From: Flavivirga abyssicola
GTDB taxonomy: Bacteria; Bacteroidota; Bacteroidia; Flavobacteriales; Flavobacteriaceae
NCBI RefSeq assembly: GCF_030540775.2
Contig: NZ_CP141266.1
Coordinates: 647,501-711,500, forward strand
Reading direction: 5' to 3'
Length of the DNA stretch: 64,000 nt
Position numbers and translations under genes: made by a program
Shown here: in pieces, positions 51,555-61,255 of the stretch
Layout: every line of letters begins with the position of its first letter
How positions within the stretch are numbered: the stretch's first letter is position 1
Notes under the pieces: model-generated
What the model saw: only the letters and a program-made list of their open reading frames with translations
Told to the model about the DNA's origin: nothing
Database searches by the model: none

Positions 51555-52199
51555 TTAATCTTCTATTAATGCTTTGTTTCTAGTTCTTTGTACCCAAATA
51601 ATAACGCCTACAACTATTAAAGCCATTGGTGCTAATAACATAAAACCGTTATTCTCATAACCAATACTATACAATCCTGTTTTTGCAATAGGATCTCCTA
51701 GTACTTTAAAACCTAATAAGGTTCCAGAGCCTAACAATTCTCTAAAGAAACCAACTATTATTAGAATAACACCGTAACCAAGTGCATTACCAATTCCATC
51801 AAGGAATGAACGCCATGGGCCATTTCCTAAAGCAAAAGCTTCAAAACGTCCCATAATAATACAGTTCGTAATTATAAGTCCAATAAAAGCACCTAGTTCC
51901 TTACTTAATTGATAAGAGAATGCTTTTAATACTTGATCTACAATAATAACCAAAGCAGCTACAACGGTAAGCTGTACTATAATTCTAATTTTAGACGGAA
52001 TAATATTTCTAATTAATGAGATAACGACGTTACCTGCACCTAAAACAAACAACACCGAAACGGCCATAACTATGGATGCCTTCAATTGAGCAGTAATCGC
52101 TAAAGCTGAACAAATTCCAAGAACTTGAATTGTAATCGGATTATCATCTGCTAAAGGGTCTAATATTAGTTTACTATCTTTTCTTGATAAAAGTCCCAT
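51555..52199 (-). CDS. nqrD: Na+-translocating NADH:quinone reductase subunit D
   Basis: 214 residues with six membrane helices. It has the conserved LGICSALAITAQLKASIVM start and the TNCIIMGRFEAFAL motif carrying the intramembrane iron-ligating cysteine shared with NqrE. Homologous to NqrE. 5 nt after nqrC. Confidence 0.96.
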   Translation of the reverse strand: MGLLSRKDSKLILDPLADDNPITIQVLGICSALAITAQLKASIVMAVSVLFVLGAGNVVISLIRNIIPSKIRIIVQLTVVAALVIIVDQVLKAFSYQLSKELGAFIGLIITNCIIMGRFEAFALGNGPWRSFLDGIGNALGYGVILIIVGFFRELLGSGTLLGFKVLGDPIAKTGLYSIGYENNGFMLLAPMALIVVGVIIWVQRTRNKALIED

Positions 52200-52204
52200 A
52201 AATA

Positions 52205-52954
52205 CTAGTTTTTTAAAGTTTTAAAATAAGGTACATACAACTTCAAGTCGCTTCTCAACATTGCTGATACACCATCTCCTGTAATAGTAGCTCCTGCAAT
52301 AGCATCAACCTCATTATCAGTTTTATCTTTATTTAAAGGATCTGCATTACTTTTTGAAATGTTAATCCCAACAAAATTTCCTGAAGCGTCTAATAAATGT
52401 TCTCCTATGAAATCGTCCATAAAAAAACGTTCTTTAATATTTGCTCCAAGACCGGCTGTCTCTCCTTGATGATCAAAATACGCGCCTTGTACAACCATAT
52501 TTTTATCCATAGCAACATAAGCCCAAACGGCATCCCAAAGTCCTTTTCCTCTAATAGGTGCTATATAATAGGTTTTGCCTTCTTTTTCTCCAATAAACAA
52601 TGGTAAACGTCTTTCTCCTCCACTTTTAGCTTTAGATTGCTCTTTTTTAACATCGATTAAATAAGCTTCACTATTTTCTTCAGATTGAGTTCCGTTAGTA
52701 ATTACGACCTGCTTAGTGATATATTTTGTAAACTCATCAGCAACTTTATCTGTAGAAATAAAATTAGCGCTTCCTTCTTCATTTTCATTTACGCCCATAG
52801 CATACAAAATATTTTGTTGCTTTTCAATACGCTTGTTCTCTGCAATATTTGGTTTTAATGATGAAGCAACAAAGGCTAATAATGCTCCAACAATCAATAC
52901 CATTCCTATGGCGAATAGGATAGTATATGAATTTTTATCTGTTCTATTTTCCAT
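52205..52954 (-). CDS. nqrC: Na+-translocating NADH:quinone reductase subunit C
   Basis: 249 residues: one N-terminal membrane helix and a periplasmic FMN domain. The flavinylation motif is DAIAGATIT, with covalent FMN expected on T223 by analogy with the Dgx(t/s)gAT consensus; it would be modified by ApbE. GLWDAVWAYVAMD and GETAGLGANI are further NqrC hallmarks. 2 nt after nqrB. Confidence 0.96.
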   Translation of the reverse strand: MENRTDKNSYTILFAIGMVLIVGALLAFVASSLKPNIAENKRIEKQQNILYAMGVNENEEGSANFISTDKVADEFTKYITKQVVITNGTQSEENSEAYLIDVKKEQSKAKSGGERRLPLFIGEKEGKTYYIAPIRGKGLWDAVWAYVAMDKNMVVQGAYFDHQGETAGLGANIKERFFMDDFIGEHLLDASGNFVGINISKSNADPLNKDKTDNEVDAIAGATITGDGVSAMLRSDLKLYVPYFKTLKN

Positions 52955-52956
52955 CG

Positions 52957-54183
52957 TTATGCAACTTTAGCTTTTAAACGTTTCTTTCTTTTCTTAACAT
53001 TACCTTGAACAACATAATGATCGATAGTTGGTGCAAACACATTCATTAATAGAATAGCTAACATAACACCTTCCGGATAGGCAGGGTTAAATACACGAAT
53101 CATGATAGAAATAAACCCTACAAAGAAACCATAAATCCATTTCCCTTTATTGGTTTGTGAAGCTGTTACAGGGTCTGTAGCCATAAATACAGTACCAAAA
53201 GCAAAACCACCTATAAGTAAGTGGTGCCACCAAACTGTACTCATTAATCCGTAAAATTTACTGCTTTCTGTTATCCATCCAGAATCAACTACTTGATTAA
53301 AAATTAATCCCATGACTAAAGCTCCAATAACTGAAGATAACATGATTCTCCAACTCCCTATTTTTGCGAAGATTAAAAATAAACCTCCCAATAATATTAA
53401 TAGTGCAGATGTTTCACCGACCGAACCAGGAATAAATCCTAAGAACATATCCATCACTTCATACCCTGCTTCTTTTCCTTGTGCCAAACTTCCTAGTATT
53501 GTTTCACCAGAAATAGCATCTAGATTTGCTCCTGCGGCAATCTCTTTAGTTCTTTCAACAGCACCTTCAACCCAAACCTTATCTCCAGACATCCATGTAG
53601 GATATGCGAAGAATAGGAATGCACGAATAGTTAATGCAGGGTTAAGAATATTCATTCCCGTACCTCCAAAAACTTCTTTACCTATAACAACACCAAACAC
53701 AACGGCAACAGCCAGCATCCAAAGTGGAATATCAACCGGTACAATTAACGGTACTAACATTCCTGTTACTAAGTATCCTTCTTCAACTTCGTGTCCTTTA
53801 ATAATGGCAAATATGAATTCAATTCCTAAACCAACACCATACGATACAATTACTAATGGTAATATTTTCCAAAAACCAATCATGAAGTTAGCCATAGTCC
53901 AAAATTCTGAACTAAAGAAACTTCCTGCTGCGGCTTGCACCTCACCAACCTGTAAATTATGTTGGTAACCGGCATTAAACATTCCGAAAATTAAACACGG
54001 TACCATGGCCATAATAACAGTATTCATGGTACGTTTTAAATCGTCGGCAACTTTTATGTGAGTCCCATTATGTGTGGTCTCGTTTGGTAAGTATAAAAAC
54101 GTATGGATTGCAGAAAATGCAGGTAGCCACTTCTTGTCTTTGTTCTTTTCCTTAAAATTATGTAAACTTTCTTTTAAACCCAT
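52957..54183 (-). CDS. nqrB: Na+-translocating NADH:quinone reductase subunit B
   Basis: 408 residues with ten membrane helices; the main Na+/quinone subunit. Motifs include GGTGMNILNPALTIRAFLFFAYP (core FGGTGMNILNPAL) and FMATDPVTASQTNKGKWIYG. The expected FMN-threonine site reads DAISGETIL with T228, so the alanine before the threonine of the usual SGAT is glutamate. The start overlaps the nqrA stop by 1 nt (TAATG type), indicating translational coupling. Confidence 0.96.
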   Translation of the reverse strand: MGLKESLHNFKEKNKDKKWLPAFSAIHTFLYLPNETTHNGTHIKVADDLKRTMNTVIMAMVPCLIFGMFNAGYQHNLQVGEVQAAAGSFFSSEFWTMANFMIGFWKILPLVIVSYGVGLGIEFIFAIIKGHEVEEGYLVTGMLVPLIVPVDIPLWMLAVAVVFGVVIGKEVFGGTGMNILNPALTIRAFLFFAYPTWMSGDKVWVEGAVERTKEIAAGANLDAISGETILGSLAQGKEAGYEVMDMFLGFIPGSVGETSALLILLGGLFLIFAKIGSWRIMLSSVIGALVMGLIFNQVVDSGWITESSKFYGLMSTVWWHHLLIGGFAFGTVFMATDPVTASQTNKGKWIYGFFVGFISIMIRVFNPAYPEGVMLAILLMNVFAPTIDHYVVQGNVKKRKKRLKAKVA

Positions 54184-55538
54184 TATCCTATTTCTTTAAG
54201 CATTAAGTCTAAACCTTCTCTTATAATTTTTTGATGTGGTTGTTTAGACACACAAACAAATTCTGTTAATGCAAAATCTTCAGGAGCTACTTCATACATT
54301 CCTAAAGCTTCCATTTCATCTAAATCCTTATACATACACGCCTTTAATATTTGCATTGGATATATATCTAAAGGAAATACTTCTTCGTAAGTTCCAGTAG
54401 TTACAAAAGCACGATGTTCACCATTTGTGTTTGTATTTAAATCGTATGATTTCTTAGGGTTTAACCATGAAAAAGTAAATGCTCTGGATGTTGATATTTT
54501 ATTGAAAATAGGTTTATTCCATCCAAAAAACTCGTAATCATCGCCTTCAGGAATTATAGAAATCACATTACTGTAATAATCTAAAACCCCGTCTGGTTTT
54601 ACTTGTTTCCCACTTAAAACATTCCCCGAAATAATACGATCATGAGAATCTTTAGTAATGCCTTTATCATAAACCATAGTCGCTATTTCGCTTCCTATCT
54701 TAGTAACAAAGTATCTTGGTTTCTCAACAGAAGAACCAACTAAAGCTACAATACGCTCAGCATTAAACTTTCCTGTTAATAATAACTCGCCTATAATAAC
54801 CAAGTCTTGAGCATTAACAGTCCAAACAACTTCTCCTTTATTTATTGGATCTATTTTATTTATTTGTGTTCCTACATTTCCCGATGGATGTGGTCCAGAA
54901 ACATGGTGCAATGTAATACCCGCTAGTCCAGCTAATGGGGAGTTTCCATTTTTACCTACAGAAACATGTACTTTGCCTTCGGTAAGTTTTCCTAAAGCTG
55001 TAACAGCTGCTTGTAATTCGGCCTCTTTTCCTTGTAGTGTAAAATCCAAATCTGCTGCTAATGGTGCACTCGCATACCCAGATATAAAGATCGCTTTTGG
55101 CGCTTTATCTGGATTTGCAATAACATCATATGGGCGTTGTTTTACAAACGGCCAACAACCAGATGCTAGTAAATGCGATTTGATAGCTTCAGAATCGGCA
55201 GCATCTACATCAAACTTACCTTGATCTTGGTACGTTTGCTCTTTATCTGCTTGGATTTTAATGGCTAATATTTTACGTTTTTCACCACGGGAAATTTCTA
55301 AAACTTCACCAGAAACTGGAGAAGCAAATTTGATAGCTTCGTTAGATTTATCGAAAAAAACAGTTTCACCTGCTTTTACTTTAGTTCCAACTTTAGAAAT
55401 TAATTTAGGTATAACGCCGTGGAAGTCCTCAGGTCTTAAAGTATAAAAGTTGCTTACTATGGCCTTTTCAGAGGTTTTTTCAGCTTCACCCTTAAGTTTA
55501 ATGTCTAGACCTTTTTTAATGCGAATGTCGTTTGACAT
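54183..55538 (-). CDS. nqrA: Na+-translocating NADH:quinone reductase subunit A
   Basis: 451 residues, peripheral cytoplasmic subunit. Characteristic segments are IKKGLDIKLKGEA, HGVIPKLISKVGTKVKAG, GCWPFVKQRPYD and SVGKNGNSPLAGLAG, with a TGTYEEVFPLDIYPMQIL region near the C-terminus. First gene of the operon, directly behind two overlapping -7 boxes. Confidence 0.97.
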   Translation of the reverse strand: MSNDIRIKKGLDIKLKGEAEKTSEKAIVSNFYTLRPEDFHGVIPKLISKVGTKVKAGETVFFDKSNEAIKFASPVSGEVLEISRGEKRKILAIKIQADKEQTYQDQGKFDVDAADSEAIKSHLLASGCWPFVKQRPYDVIANPDKAPKAIFISGYASAPLAADLDFTLQGKEAELQAAVTALGKLTEGKVHVSVGKNGNSPLAGLAGITLHHVSGPHPSGNVGTQINKIDPINKGEVVWTVNAQDLVIIGELLLTGKFNAERIVALVGSSVEKPRYFVTKIGSEIATMVYDKGITKDSHDRIISGNVLSGKQVKPDGVLDYYSNVISIIPEGDDYEFFGWNKPIFNKISTSRAFTFSWLNPKKSYDLNTNTNGEHRAFVTTGTYEEVFPLDIYPMQILKACMYKDLDEMEALGMYEVAPEDFALTEFVCVSKQPHQKIIREGLDLMLKEIG

Positions 55539-55575
55539 ATTTTTTTTATTGTAATTAGTTGTCTAAAAATCGGTG

Positions 55576-55591
55576 CAAAAATACAAATTTA
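55576..55591 (-). promoter_or_regulatory. Tandem -7 boxes of the nqr operon
   Basis: On the minus strand TAAATTTG (55591-55584) is followed immediately by TATTTTTG (55583-55576); both fit TAnnTTTG. The nqrA ATG follows 37 nt later. Confidence 0.6.
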
Positions 55592-55692
55592 AAATACAGT
55601 TTTCATAATAAATTGAATAGAATTTTAACCCATTTGGAATAAGTTTTATTTTCGGCATTAAAATTGTTTATATTTACAGAAATTGTCCTACA

Positions 55693-56943
55693 ATGCTGTT
55701 AAAACTCACCTCTTTATTATCTATTCTTCTAGTATCTAATATTGCTTTTAGTCAAGTTGAAGAAGTTGCACCTCCAGATTACATTAAAACAATCAATTTT
55801 AAAGGCAATACACCTGAAACACAATTACCAATTTTAAGACTTGGTGAGTATGTCGTTTTAGAATTTGATGTTTTAAACGGTGAGGAAGATGATTACTATT
55901 ATAAAGTTGAACATTTTAATTTTGATTGGACACCATCTGTTTTGGTGAAATCGGAATACATGGAGGGTTTTGACAACCAACGTATTAGAAACTACGAAAA
56001 TTCATTTAACTCTTATCAAATTTATTCACATTACACCCTTACTATTCCTAACGCACAAACCAGAGGCTTAAGAGTTTCTGGTAATTACATGCTTTCCGTT
56101 TTTAATGATGATGACGAGCTTGTTTTTTCAAGGAAATTCATGATTTATGAAAACACCGCTAACGTTGGTGTTAACATTAAACGCTCTCGTGATGTACAGT
56201 TTATTGAAGAGAAACAACGCATAGAAATCATAATTGATTCCAACACCATGCCATTTAATAATCCTACTCAAAACGTAAAAGCTGTTATTGTTCAGAATAA
56301 TAATCTGAATACTGCTATTTCGAATATAAAACCGCAATACACCGTTGGTAATCAGTTAATTTACAAATATGACACAGAAACCAGTTTTTGGGGTGGTAAC
56401 GAGTATTTATTTTTTGAAAACAAAGATGTTAGAGCGGCAAATACAGGTATACAAAGTATCGATTTAAAAGATTTGTATCACAATTATTTATTTGCAAACT
56501 TTGAGAGAGCTACCAGACCATATACCTACAATCCAGATATTAATGGTAATTATGTGATTCTAAATATTGATGCAGAAAACCCCAGTATTGAGGCAGATTA
56601 TGTGTGGATGCATTTTTCATTACTTCCTGTTGAGTCCTTAAAAAACAAAGACATTCATGTTTATGGTAATTTTAATAATTATGTTGTAGATGAAAGCACT
56701 AAAATGGTTTTTGATGAATCTCGCAACGTTTATACAAATGCCTTACTTCTAAAACAAGGCTTTTACAACTACAAATATATTGTTGCAAATAGCGACAAAA
56801 GTATTGATGAAGGCGCTATTAGCGGGAACTTTTATCAAACAGAAAACAATTATAAAGTCATTGTATATTATAGAGATTTAGGAGGGCGATACGATAAAAT
56901 TATTGGACTTGGGGAAGGAAGCTCAGTTAACATTTCAAACTAA
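55693..56943 (+). CDS. DUF5103 / type IX secretion system plug-type protein
   Basis: 416 residues. A signal peptide (LLSILLVSNIAFS) is followed by two beta-rich domains. Recognised segments are DYIKTINFKGNTPETQLPIL, YYYKVEHFNFDWTPS, SVFNDDDELVFSRKFMIYEN and HVYGNFNNYVVDES. This family is annotated as the T9SS plug that closes the SprA outer-membrane channel when no substrate is present. Its presence fits the two T9SS cargo proteins in the window. Confidence 0.85.
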   Translation: MLLKLTSLLSILLVSNIAFSQVEEVAPPDYIKTINFKGNTPETQLPILRLGEYVVLEFDVLNGEEDDYYYKVEHFNFDWTPSVLVKSEYMEGFDNQRIRNYENSFNSYQIYSHYTLTIPNAQTRGLRVSGNYMLSVFNDDDELVFSRKFMIYENTANVGVNIKRSRDVQFIEEKQRIEIIIDSNTMPFNNPTQNVKAVIVQNNNLNTAISNIKPQYTVGNQLIYKYDTETSFWGGNEYLFFENKDVRAANTGIQSIDLKDLYHNYLFANFERATRPYTYNPDINGNYVILNIDAENPSIEADYVWMHFSLLPVESLKNKDIHVYGNFNNYVVDESTKMVFDESRNVYTNALLLKQGFYNYKYIVANSDKSIDEGAISGNFYQTENNYKVIVYYRDLGGRYDKIIGLGEGSSVNISN

Positions 56944-57054
56944 TAATCGTGCTTTTTAACTAGTTTTTTAACCAAAGGCATTAAAAATTACCACTAACCA
57001 CTTAATATTTACTATTTTAGCGCCCATTAAACACTTTGTATACTAATAGTTAAC

Positions 57055-57441
57055 ATGGTTCAACAAATAACAAGAGGCATAAAAATATCGGTGGTCACCA
57101 CTTTTGAAGGCTCATTTTATAAAAATTATAAAATGCAGTATGCTTTTGGATACACCGTAACTATTGAAAACCAAAGTAAAGATTCCGTACAGCTTAACGC
57201 TCGCCATTGGGAAATTTTAGATGCTTTAAATAATATAGAAATAGTTTCTGGTGAAGGTGTTATTGGAAAAAAGCCAGTACTGAAACCAGGCGAGTCTCAT
57301 ACTTATACTTCTGGATGTTTGCTAACCTCTCCTTTTGGTGCCATGCAAGGGCATTATAATATGGTAAACTTTACAACTACAAAAAAGTTTCAGGTAACCA
57401 TCCCTACTTTTAAGCTAAGTGCGCCTTTTGCAATAAACTAG
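57055..57441 (+). CDS. apaG: ApaG protein
   Basis: 128 residues, a fibronectin-III-like fold. The family signature (YTVTIENQSKDSVQLNARHW and GEGVIGKKPVLKPGESHTYTSG, in overlapping pieces; then SPFGAMQGHYNM) is intact. ApaG has been linked to Co2+/Mg2+ efflux and pyrophosphate binding, but the mechanism is unsettled. Monocistronic. Confidence 0.93.
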   Translation: MVQQITRGIKISVVTTFEGSFYKNYKMQYAFGYTVTIENQSKDSVQLNARHWEILDALNNIEIVSGEGVIGKKPVLKPGESHTYTSGCLLTSPFGAMQGHYNMVNFTTTKKFQVTIPTFKLSAPFAIN

Positions 57442-57480
57442 ATAATTTGATTTCTTTTTACCTAAGAACATTGTACAGTC

Positions 57481-57511
57481 CTGTCATTTCATAGTGAGAG
57501 AGGAACGACAG
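57481..57511. repeat. Palindromic dispersed repeat
   Basis: CTGTCATTTC ... GAACGACAG, with complementary 5-bp ends (CTGTC/GACAG), in the 126-nt gap between apaG and the convergent DUF6695 gene. It resembles the short repeats scattered through flavobacterial intergenic DNA. Confidence 0.4.
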
Positions 57512-57567
57512 TATTAATCAATAACTCATAACTTAAATCGAGGGAAGACGGAACAGATTAAACGCCC

Positions 57568-58551
57568 CTAAGAAAACCTAAAAATCTTTTCTCCTTGCTT
57601 CACATGAAAGAATTGACAATTAGAGTAATGCACAAATTCAAACCCTAAATCATAATCAAATGAATCATCTTCAACAGCAAAAACAGCATCGACGTCTACA
57701 TTGCCATAAGGAGAAATACGCCTAAACCGATATTCAAAATTATTATCGGTTTGATGTAATTCAAACCAGGCTCCAGCAGCAATGCCAGAGAGCCATTGCG
57801 CTTTTTCATGCACCCCTTCAACAAGCCTAGGCTCTAAAGTCCCAATAAAAGACGGTTTATGATCTTTTAATTTATCTAAAAAACAACGAATATTTTCACT
57901 CTTTTGAGAGCCTTTAAACTCTGAAATATGGCCTGTTTCTGAAACTTCAAAAGCATGGTTTTCCGTATTTGCCAAAAGGACGTTACCAACAGTACTAGGC
58001 GTAAACCATTTAGAGTTCTTTAACTTCTTTTTAATATCCAAATCGGTAACTGAAGCTATTAAACTATCTGTCACAAAACGTGCGCAATTGCATGCCCGCT
58101 TCTTAAAAGCTGCATAATAGATAAACCCACGCTTTTGCATTTTAGTAATATGCGTTCGTGCTTTTTTATAATCAACGGTATTACAAACTGATGCTACCAG
58201 CTTACCGTCTCCGTGGGTTAATTTAGGATGGGTTCCTAAAAACTCTAAAATATCGTTTAAGTTTTTAATGGTATCATTTTCAATCTCCGCCTTAATTGGA
58301 AAATCCAATTCATTATCCGTATCTCTTCCTCGGACTCGTCCGTTGGGCTCTGATGTGATGTAACGTCCAAAATCATGATATTCTAAAACACCTGTTTTTT
58401 TATCAATCAATACTAAAGCAGCATGACCTGCCCTCAAATAATTCTTTTTACCTACACCTAGAAATCTTAAATAAGGCGAGAACCATTCCTCAGAAACCAT
58501 AACAATAGTATCTGGATACGCTAACGTTAAAATAATACCTGTGTTATCCAT
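57568..58551 (-). CDS. DUF6695 family protein
   Basis: 327 residues, soluble. The N-terminus GIILTLAYPDTIVMVSEEWF and the LRAGHAALVLIDKKTG and CNCARFVTDSLIAS segments are typical. The histidine in GHAALVLI and the cysteine in CNCARF have the spacing of a papain-like fold, which could mean peptidase or transferase activity; this is inference. It overlaps the NRDE gene by 8 bp and is translated after it. Confidence 0.8.
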   Translation of the reverse strand: MDNTGIILTLAYPDTIVMVSEEWFSPYLRFLGVGKKNYLRAGHAALVLIDKKTGVLEYHDFGRYITSEPNGRVRGRDTDNELDFPIKAEIENDTIKNLNDILEFLGTHPKLTHGDGKLVASVCNTVDYKKARTHITKMQKRGFIYYAAFKKRACNCARFVTDSLIASVTDLDIKKKLKNSKWFTPSTVGNVLLANTENHAFEVSETGHISEFKGSQKSENIRCFLDKLKDHKPSFIGTLEPRLVEGVHEKAQWLSGIAAGAWFELHQTDNNFEYRFRRISPYGNVDVDAVFAVEDDSFDYDLGFEFVHYSNCQFFHVKQGEKIFRFS

Positions 58552-59269
58552 TTACAACTTCTGGAAGATTCAATGTTTTAGTTGTAATTGTTTTATTATG
58601 GAGACTCTCATATCGCATCGTTACGGAATCGGTTTCTTTTACTACCTGTGTAACACTAGTTGTCTTAACAAACCCACGATTCATTATAACTCCAAAATCG
58701 TCATTATCCCCTCCTGCTGTTTTATGAAATTTCAATAAAGAAACAGCATCTAATTCATTATCATTTATAAATGACTCAAACCAGCTTAACCTTTCTCTCT
58801 TCATCTCATCCGTATACAATGTGGAAGACGACCAAATTTTTGGCTCGTTTGGTAATTTCTTAAAATACTTATTCTCTCCATCCCAAACTAATTCATAAAA
58901 TTTCAAAGTAGTACTCCAATCTGCAATAATTATAGTGAATGGTTCTATATCTCTAAGGTCATAAGTTTCAATTGTAGCTTCTATGTCATCAGAGATCATA
59001 AAGTCTTTTGCAACCACACCTCTACTCTTTCTATAACTCGATTTACGTTCGTGTAATTTAAACCCGCCGTTCAATACACAAACTACTCTGTTTTTTTCGC
59101 TCAAACCAATCCATGTACCTCCAGCCACTTTATCTTTAGGAAATAATGTTTTAACACCATGAGTCATATAAAAATCTGGCTCGATAGATATTCTATCTGG
59201 TGCTTCATCTCTATTGGAAGTTAAAACAAATCCATTACCAGCCTTCGGAATAATTGTTACTGTACACAT
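58544..59269 (-). CDS. NRDE (TANGO2-like) family protein
   Basis: 241 residues. It starts MCTVTII with the conserved cysteine at position 2 and carries the SNRDE motif at residues 18-22, followed by GGTWIGLSEKNRVVCVLNGG. This is an Ntn-hydrolase-like fold; eukaryotic homologues (TANGO2) are tied to lipid or haem handling. It is the first gene of a two-gene operon with DUF6695. Confidence 0.9.
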   Translation of the reverse strand: MCTVTIIPKAGNGFVLTSNRDEAPDRISIEPDFYMTHGVKTLFPKDKVAGGTWIGLSEKNRVVCVLNGGFKLHERKSSYRKSRGVVAKDFMISDDIEATIETYDLRDIEPFTIIIADWSTTLKFYELVWDGENKYFKKLPNEPKIWSSSTLYTDEMKRERLSWFESFINDNELDAVSLLKFHKTAGGDNDDFGVIMNRGFVKTTSVTQVVKETDSVTMRYESLHNKTITTKTLNLPEVVNG

Positions 59270-59348
59270 AAAATCTGTAGTCTAAATACGGTTAGGCAAC
59301 TTACAAAAAATAAACAAATTTTAACTCCTTTTTAAACATTGTTAGTCA

Positions 59349-59377
59349 TTGAAGTCATTAAATTATTCGTAAATTTG
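59349..59377 (+). promoter_or_regulatory. Promoter of pruA
   Basis: TTG at 59349-59351, 18 nt, TAAATTTG at 59370-59377; the ATG follows 43 nt later. Both boxes and the spacing fit the flavobacterial consensus. Confidence 0.65.
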
Positions 59378-59420
59378 CACCTCATTTAATGAAAATTCAA
59401 TAACAAAAAATACAAAAACC

Positions 59421-61049
59421 ATGGGAAAAGGCTTTTTCAACGTACCTGTAGCCATTAACGAACCTGTAAAAAGTTACGCTCCTGGATCTCCAGAACGGGA
59501 AGCGGTACTAAAAGCATATAAAGAAATGTTTAATAGTCAAATTGACGTTCCATTATATATAAACGGAAAAGACATAGAAACTGGTAATACCAGAACCATG
59601 TCACCTCCACATGACCATAAACACGTTGTTGGGACGTATCATCTAGCTGAAAAATCACATATTGATGCCGCTATTTCTACAGCCTTAGAAGCAAGAAAGA
59701 ACTGGTCTCAAATGCCATGGGAACAACGTGCCGGGATTTTCTTAAAAGCAGCCGAATTAATTGCTGGTCCTTACAGAGCAAAGATTAATGCTGCAACCAT
59801 GATTGCACAATCTAAAACAATTCATCAGGCAGAAATTGACGCTGCATGTGAGTTTATCGATTTCTTACGTTTTAATGTACAGTTTATGACTGACATTTAC
59901 ATGGAGCAACCAGAAAGTACAAGTGACGCTTGGAATCGAATTGAGTACAGACCTCTTGAAGGATTTACTTATGCTGTAACACCTTTTAACTTTACTGCTA
60001 TTGCTGGAAATTTACCTGCATGTATGGCATTGATGGGTAACGTTGTTGTTTGGAAACCTAGTGATAGCCAAGTATATTCTGCTAAAGTGATTATGGATGT
60101 TTTTGAAGAAGCTGGTGTTCCTCCTGGTGTTATCAATGTTGTTTTTGGTGATCCTGTAATGATAACGAATACCGTTATGGCTAGTCCGGACTTTTCTGGC
60201 CTACACTTTACGGGTTCTACCTTTATTTTTAAAGAACTTTGGAAACAAATAGGGAATAACATCCACAACTATAAAACATACCCTAGAATTGTTGGAGAAA
60301 CTGGTGGTAAAGATTTTATCGTTGCTCATAAATCTGCTAAAGCAAAACAAGTAGCTACTGCGATAGTGCGTGGTGCTTTTGAATTCCAAGGACAAAAATG
60401 TAGCGCTGCTTCAAGAGCCTATATTCCACAAAGCTTATGGGGTGATGTAAAAAACATGGTTATAGAAGATGTAAAGTCTTTTAAAATGGGATCTCCAGAA
60501 GACATGAGTAACTTTATTACTGCTGTGATACATGAAGGTTCTTTTGATAAATTAGCAAAATATATTGATCAGGCGAAAGCTGATAGCGATGCCGAAATTA
60601 TTGTTGGAGGGCATTACGATAAAAGCAAAGGATATTTTATAGAACCTACCGTTATTGTAACTACAAATCCTAAATATACCACCATGTGTACTGAGCTATT
60701 TGGTCCTGTAATTACTATTTATGTATACGAAGATGACGCTTACGCGGAAACTTTAAAATTAGTAGATGAAACCAGTGAATATGCTTTAACTGGTGCTATA
60801 TTATCTACTGATAGATATGCAGTAACACAAGCAACTGAAGCCTTACAAAACGCTGCTGGAAACTTCTATATTAATGACAAACCAACGGGTGCTGTTGTTG
60901 GACAACAACCTTTTGGTGGTGCCAGAGCTTCTGGAACTAACGATAAAGCAGGTAGTGCGCAAAACTTATTACGTTGGGTATCTCCTAGAATGATAAAAGA
61001 AACGTTTGTAACCCCTACGGATTATCGTTATCCGTTTTTGGGTGAGTAA
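59421..61049 (+). CDS. pruA: L-glutamate gamma-semialdehyde dehydrogenase
   Basis: Second step of proline breakdown: P5C/glutamate semialdehyde to glutamate with NAD+. 542 residues, the length of the stand-alone P5CDH type. Motifs are VTPFNFTAIAGNLP, GLHFTGSTFIFKEL, IVGETGGKDFIVAH (general base Glu) and FQGQKCSAASRAYIP (catalytic Cys), with GQQPFGGARASGTNDKAG at the C-terminus. No proline dehydrogenase gene is in the window. Own promoter and terminator. Confidence 0.97.
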   Translation: MGKGFFNVPVAINEPVKSYAPGSPEREAVLKAYKEMFNSQIDVPLYINGKDIETGNTRTMSPPHDHKHVVGTYHLAEKSHIDAAISTALEARKNWSQMPWEQRAGIFLKAAELIAGPYRAKINAATMIAQSKTIHQAEIDAACEFIDFLRFNVQFMTDIYMEQPESTSDAWNRIEYRPLEGFTYAVTPFNFTAIAGNLPACMALMGNVVVWKPSDSQVYSAKVIMDVFEEAGVPPGVINVVFGDPVMITNTVMASPDFSGLHFTGSTFIFKELWKQIGNNIHNYKTYPRIVGETGGKDFIVAHKSAKAKQVATAIVRGAFEFQGQKCSAASRAYIPQSLWGDVKNMVIEDVKSFKMGSPEDMSNFITAVIHEGSFDKLAKYIDQAKADSDAEIIVGGHYDKSKGYFIEPTVIVTTNPKYTTMCTELFGPVITIYVYEDDAYAETLKLVDETSEYALTGAILSTDRYAVTQATEALQNAAGNFYINDKPTGAVVGQQPFGGARASGTNDKAGSAQNLLRWVSPRMIKETFVTPTDYRYPFLGE

Positions 61050-61050
61050 A

Positions 61051-61093
61051 ATTCCTGCGACTTGCGCTGGACTTGTTTCAGTAAGACAGGAAT
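61051..61093. repeat. Expanded ATTCCTG-family repeat
   Basis: ATTCCTG at 61051-61057 and CAGGAAT at 61087-61093 enclose a stretch that contains GGACTTGTTTCAG, the core of the repeat found inside the methyltransferase at 42750-42824. One repeat family may have inserted in another. Confidence 0.55.
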
Positions 61094-61119
61094 CTCATAA
61101 TCGAGAAACTTATATTTAC

Positions 61120-61157
61120 AAAAGAGGCTGTCTAGAAGCTAAGATAGCCTCTTTTTT
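61120..61157 (+). terminator. Terminator of pruA
   Basis: AAAAGAGGCTGTCT and AGATAGCCTCTTTT form a 14-bp stem with one G-T pair and an 8-nt loop, followed by TT. Confidence 0.85.
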
Positions 61158-61212
61158 GTTTTATGACCTTTTATAATAGAGATTGTTACATTTGTAAGAA
61201 AAATTATCTAAA

Positions 61213-61255
61213 TTCGTTTAACGTCTGATATAAAATATTAAAACGATTTTATATC
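61213..61255 (+). promoter_or_regulatory. Structured boundary element, copy 2
   Basis: TTCGTTTAAC (61213-61222), GTCT, GATATAAAAT (61227-61236), a 9-nt loop ATTAAAACG, and the perfect complement ATTTTATATC (61246-61255). GTTGCGTG follows at 61261-61268. The order and every spacing equal copy 1 at 11520-11562, while the stem sequence differs and stays paired. Confidence 0.65.

Noticed and set aside
53312-53968. Long open frame antisense to nqrB (218 codons)
   Set aside because: It is the complement of a strongly conserved gene, has a biased composition typical of a shadow frame (proline/threonine-rich), and lacks any domain.
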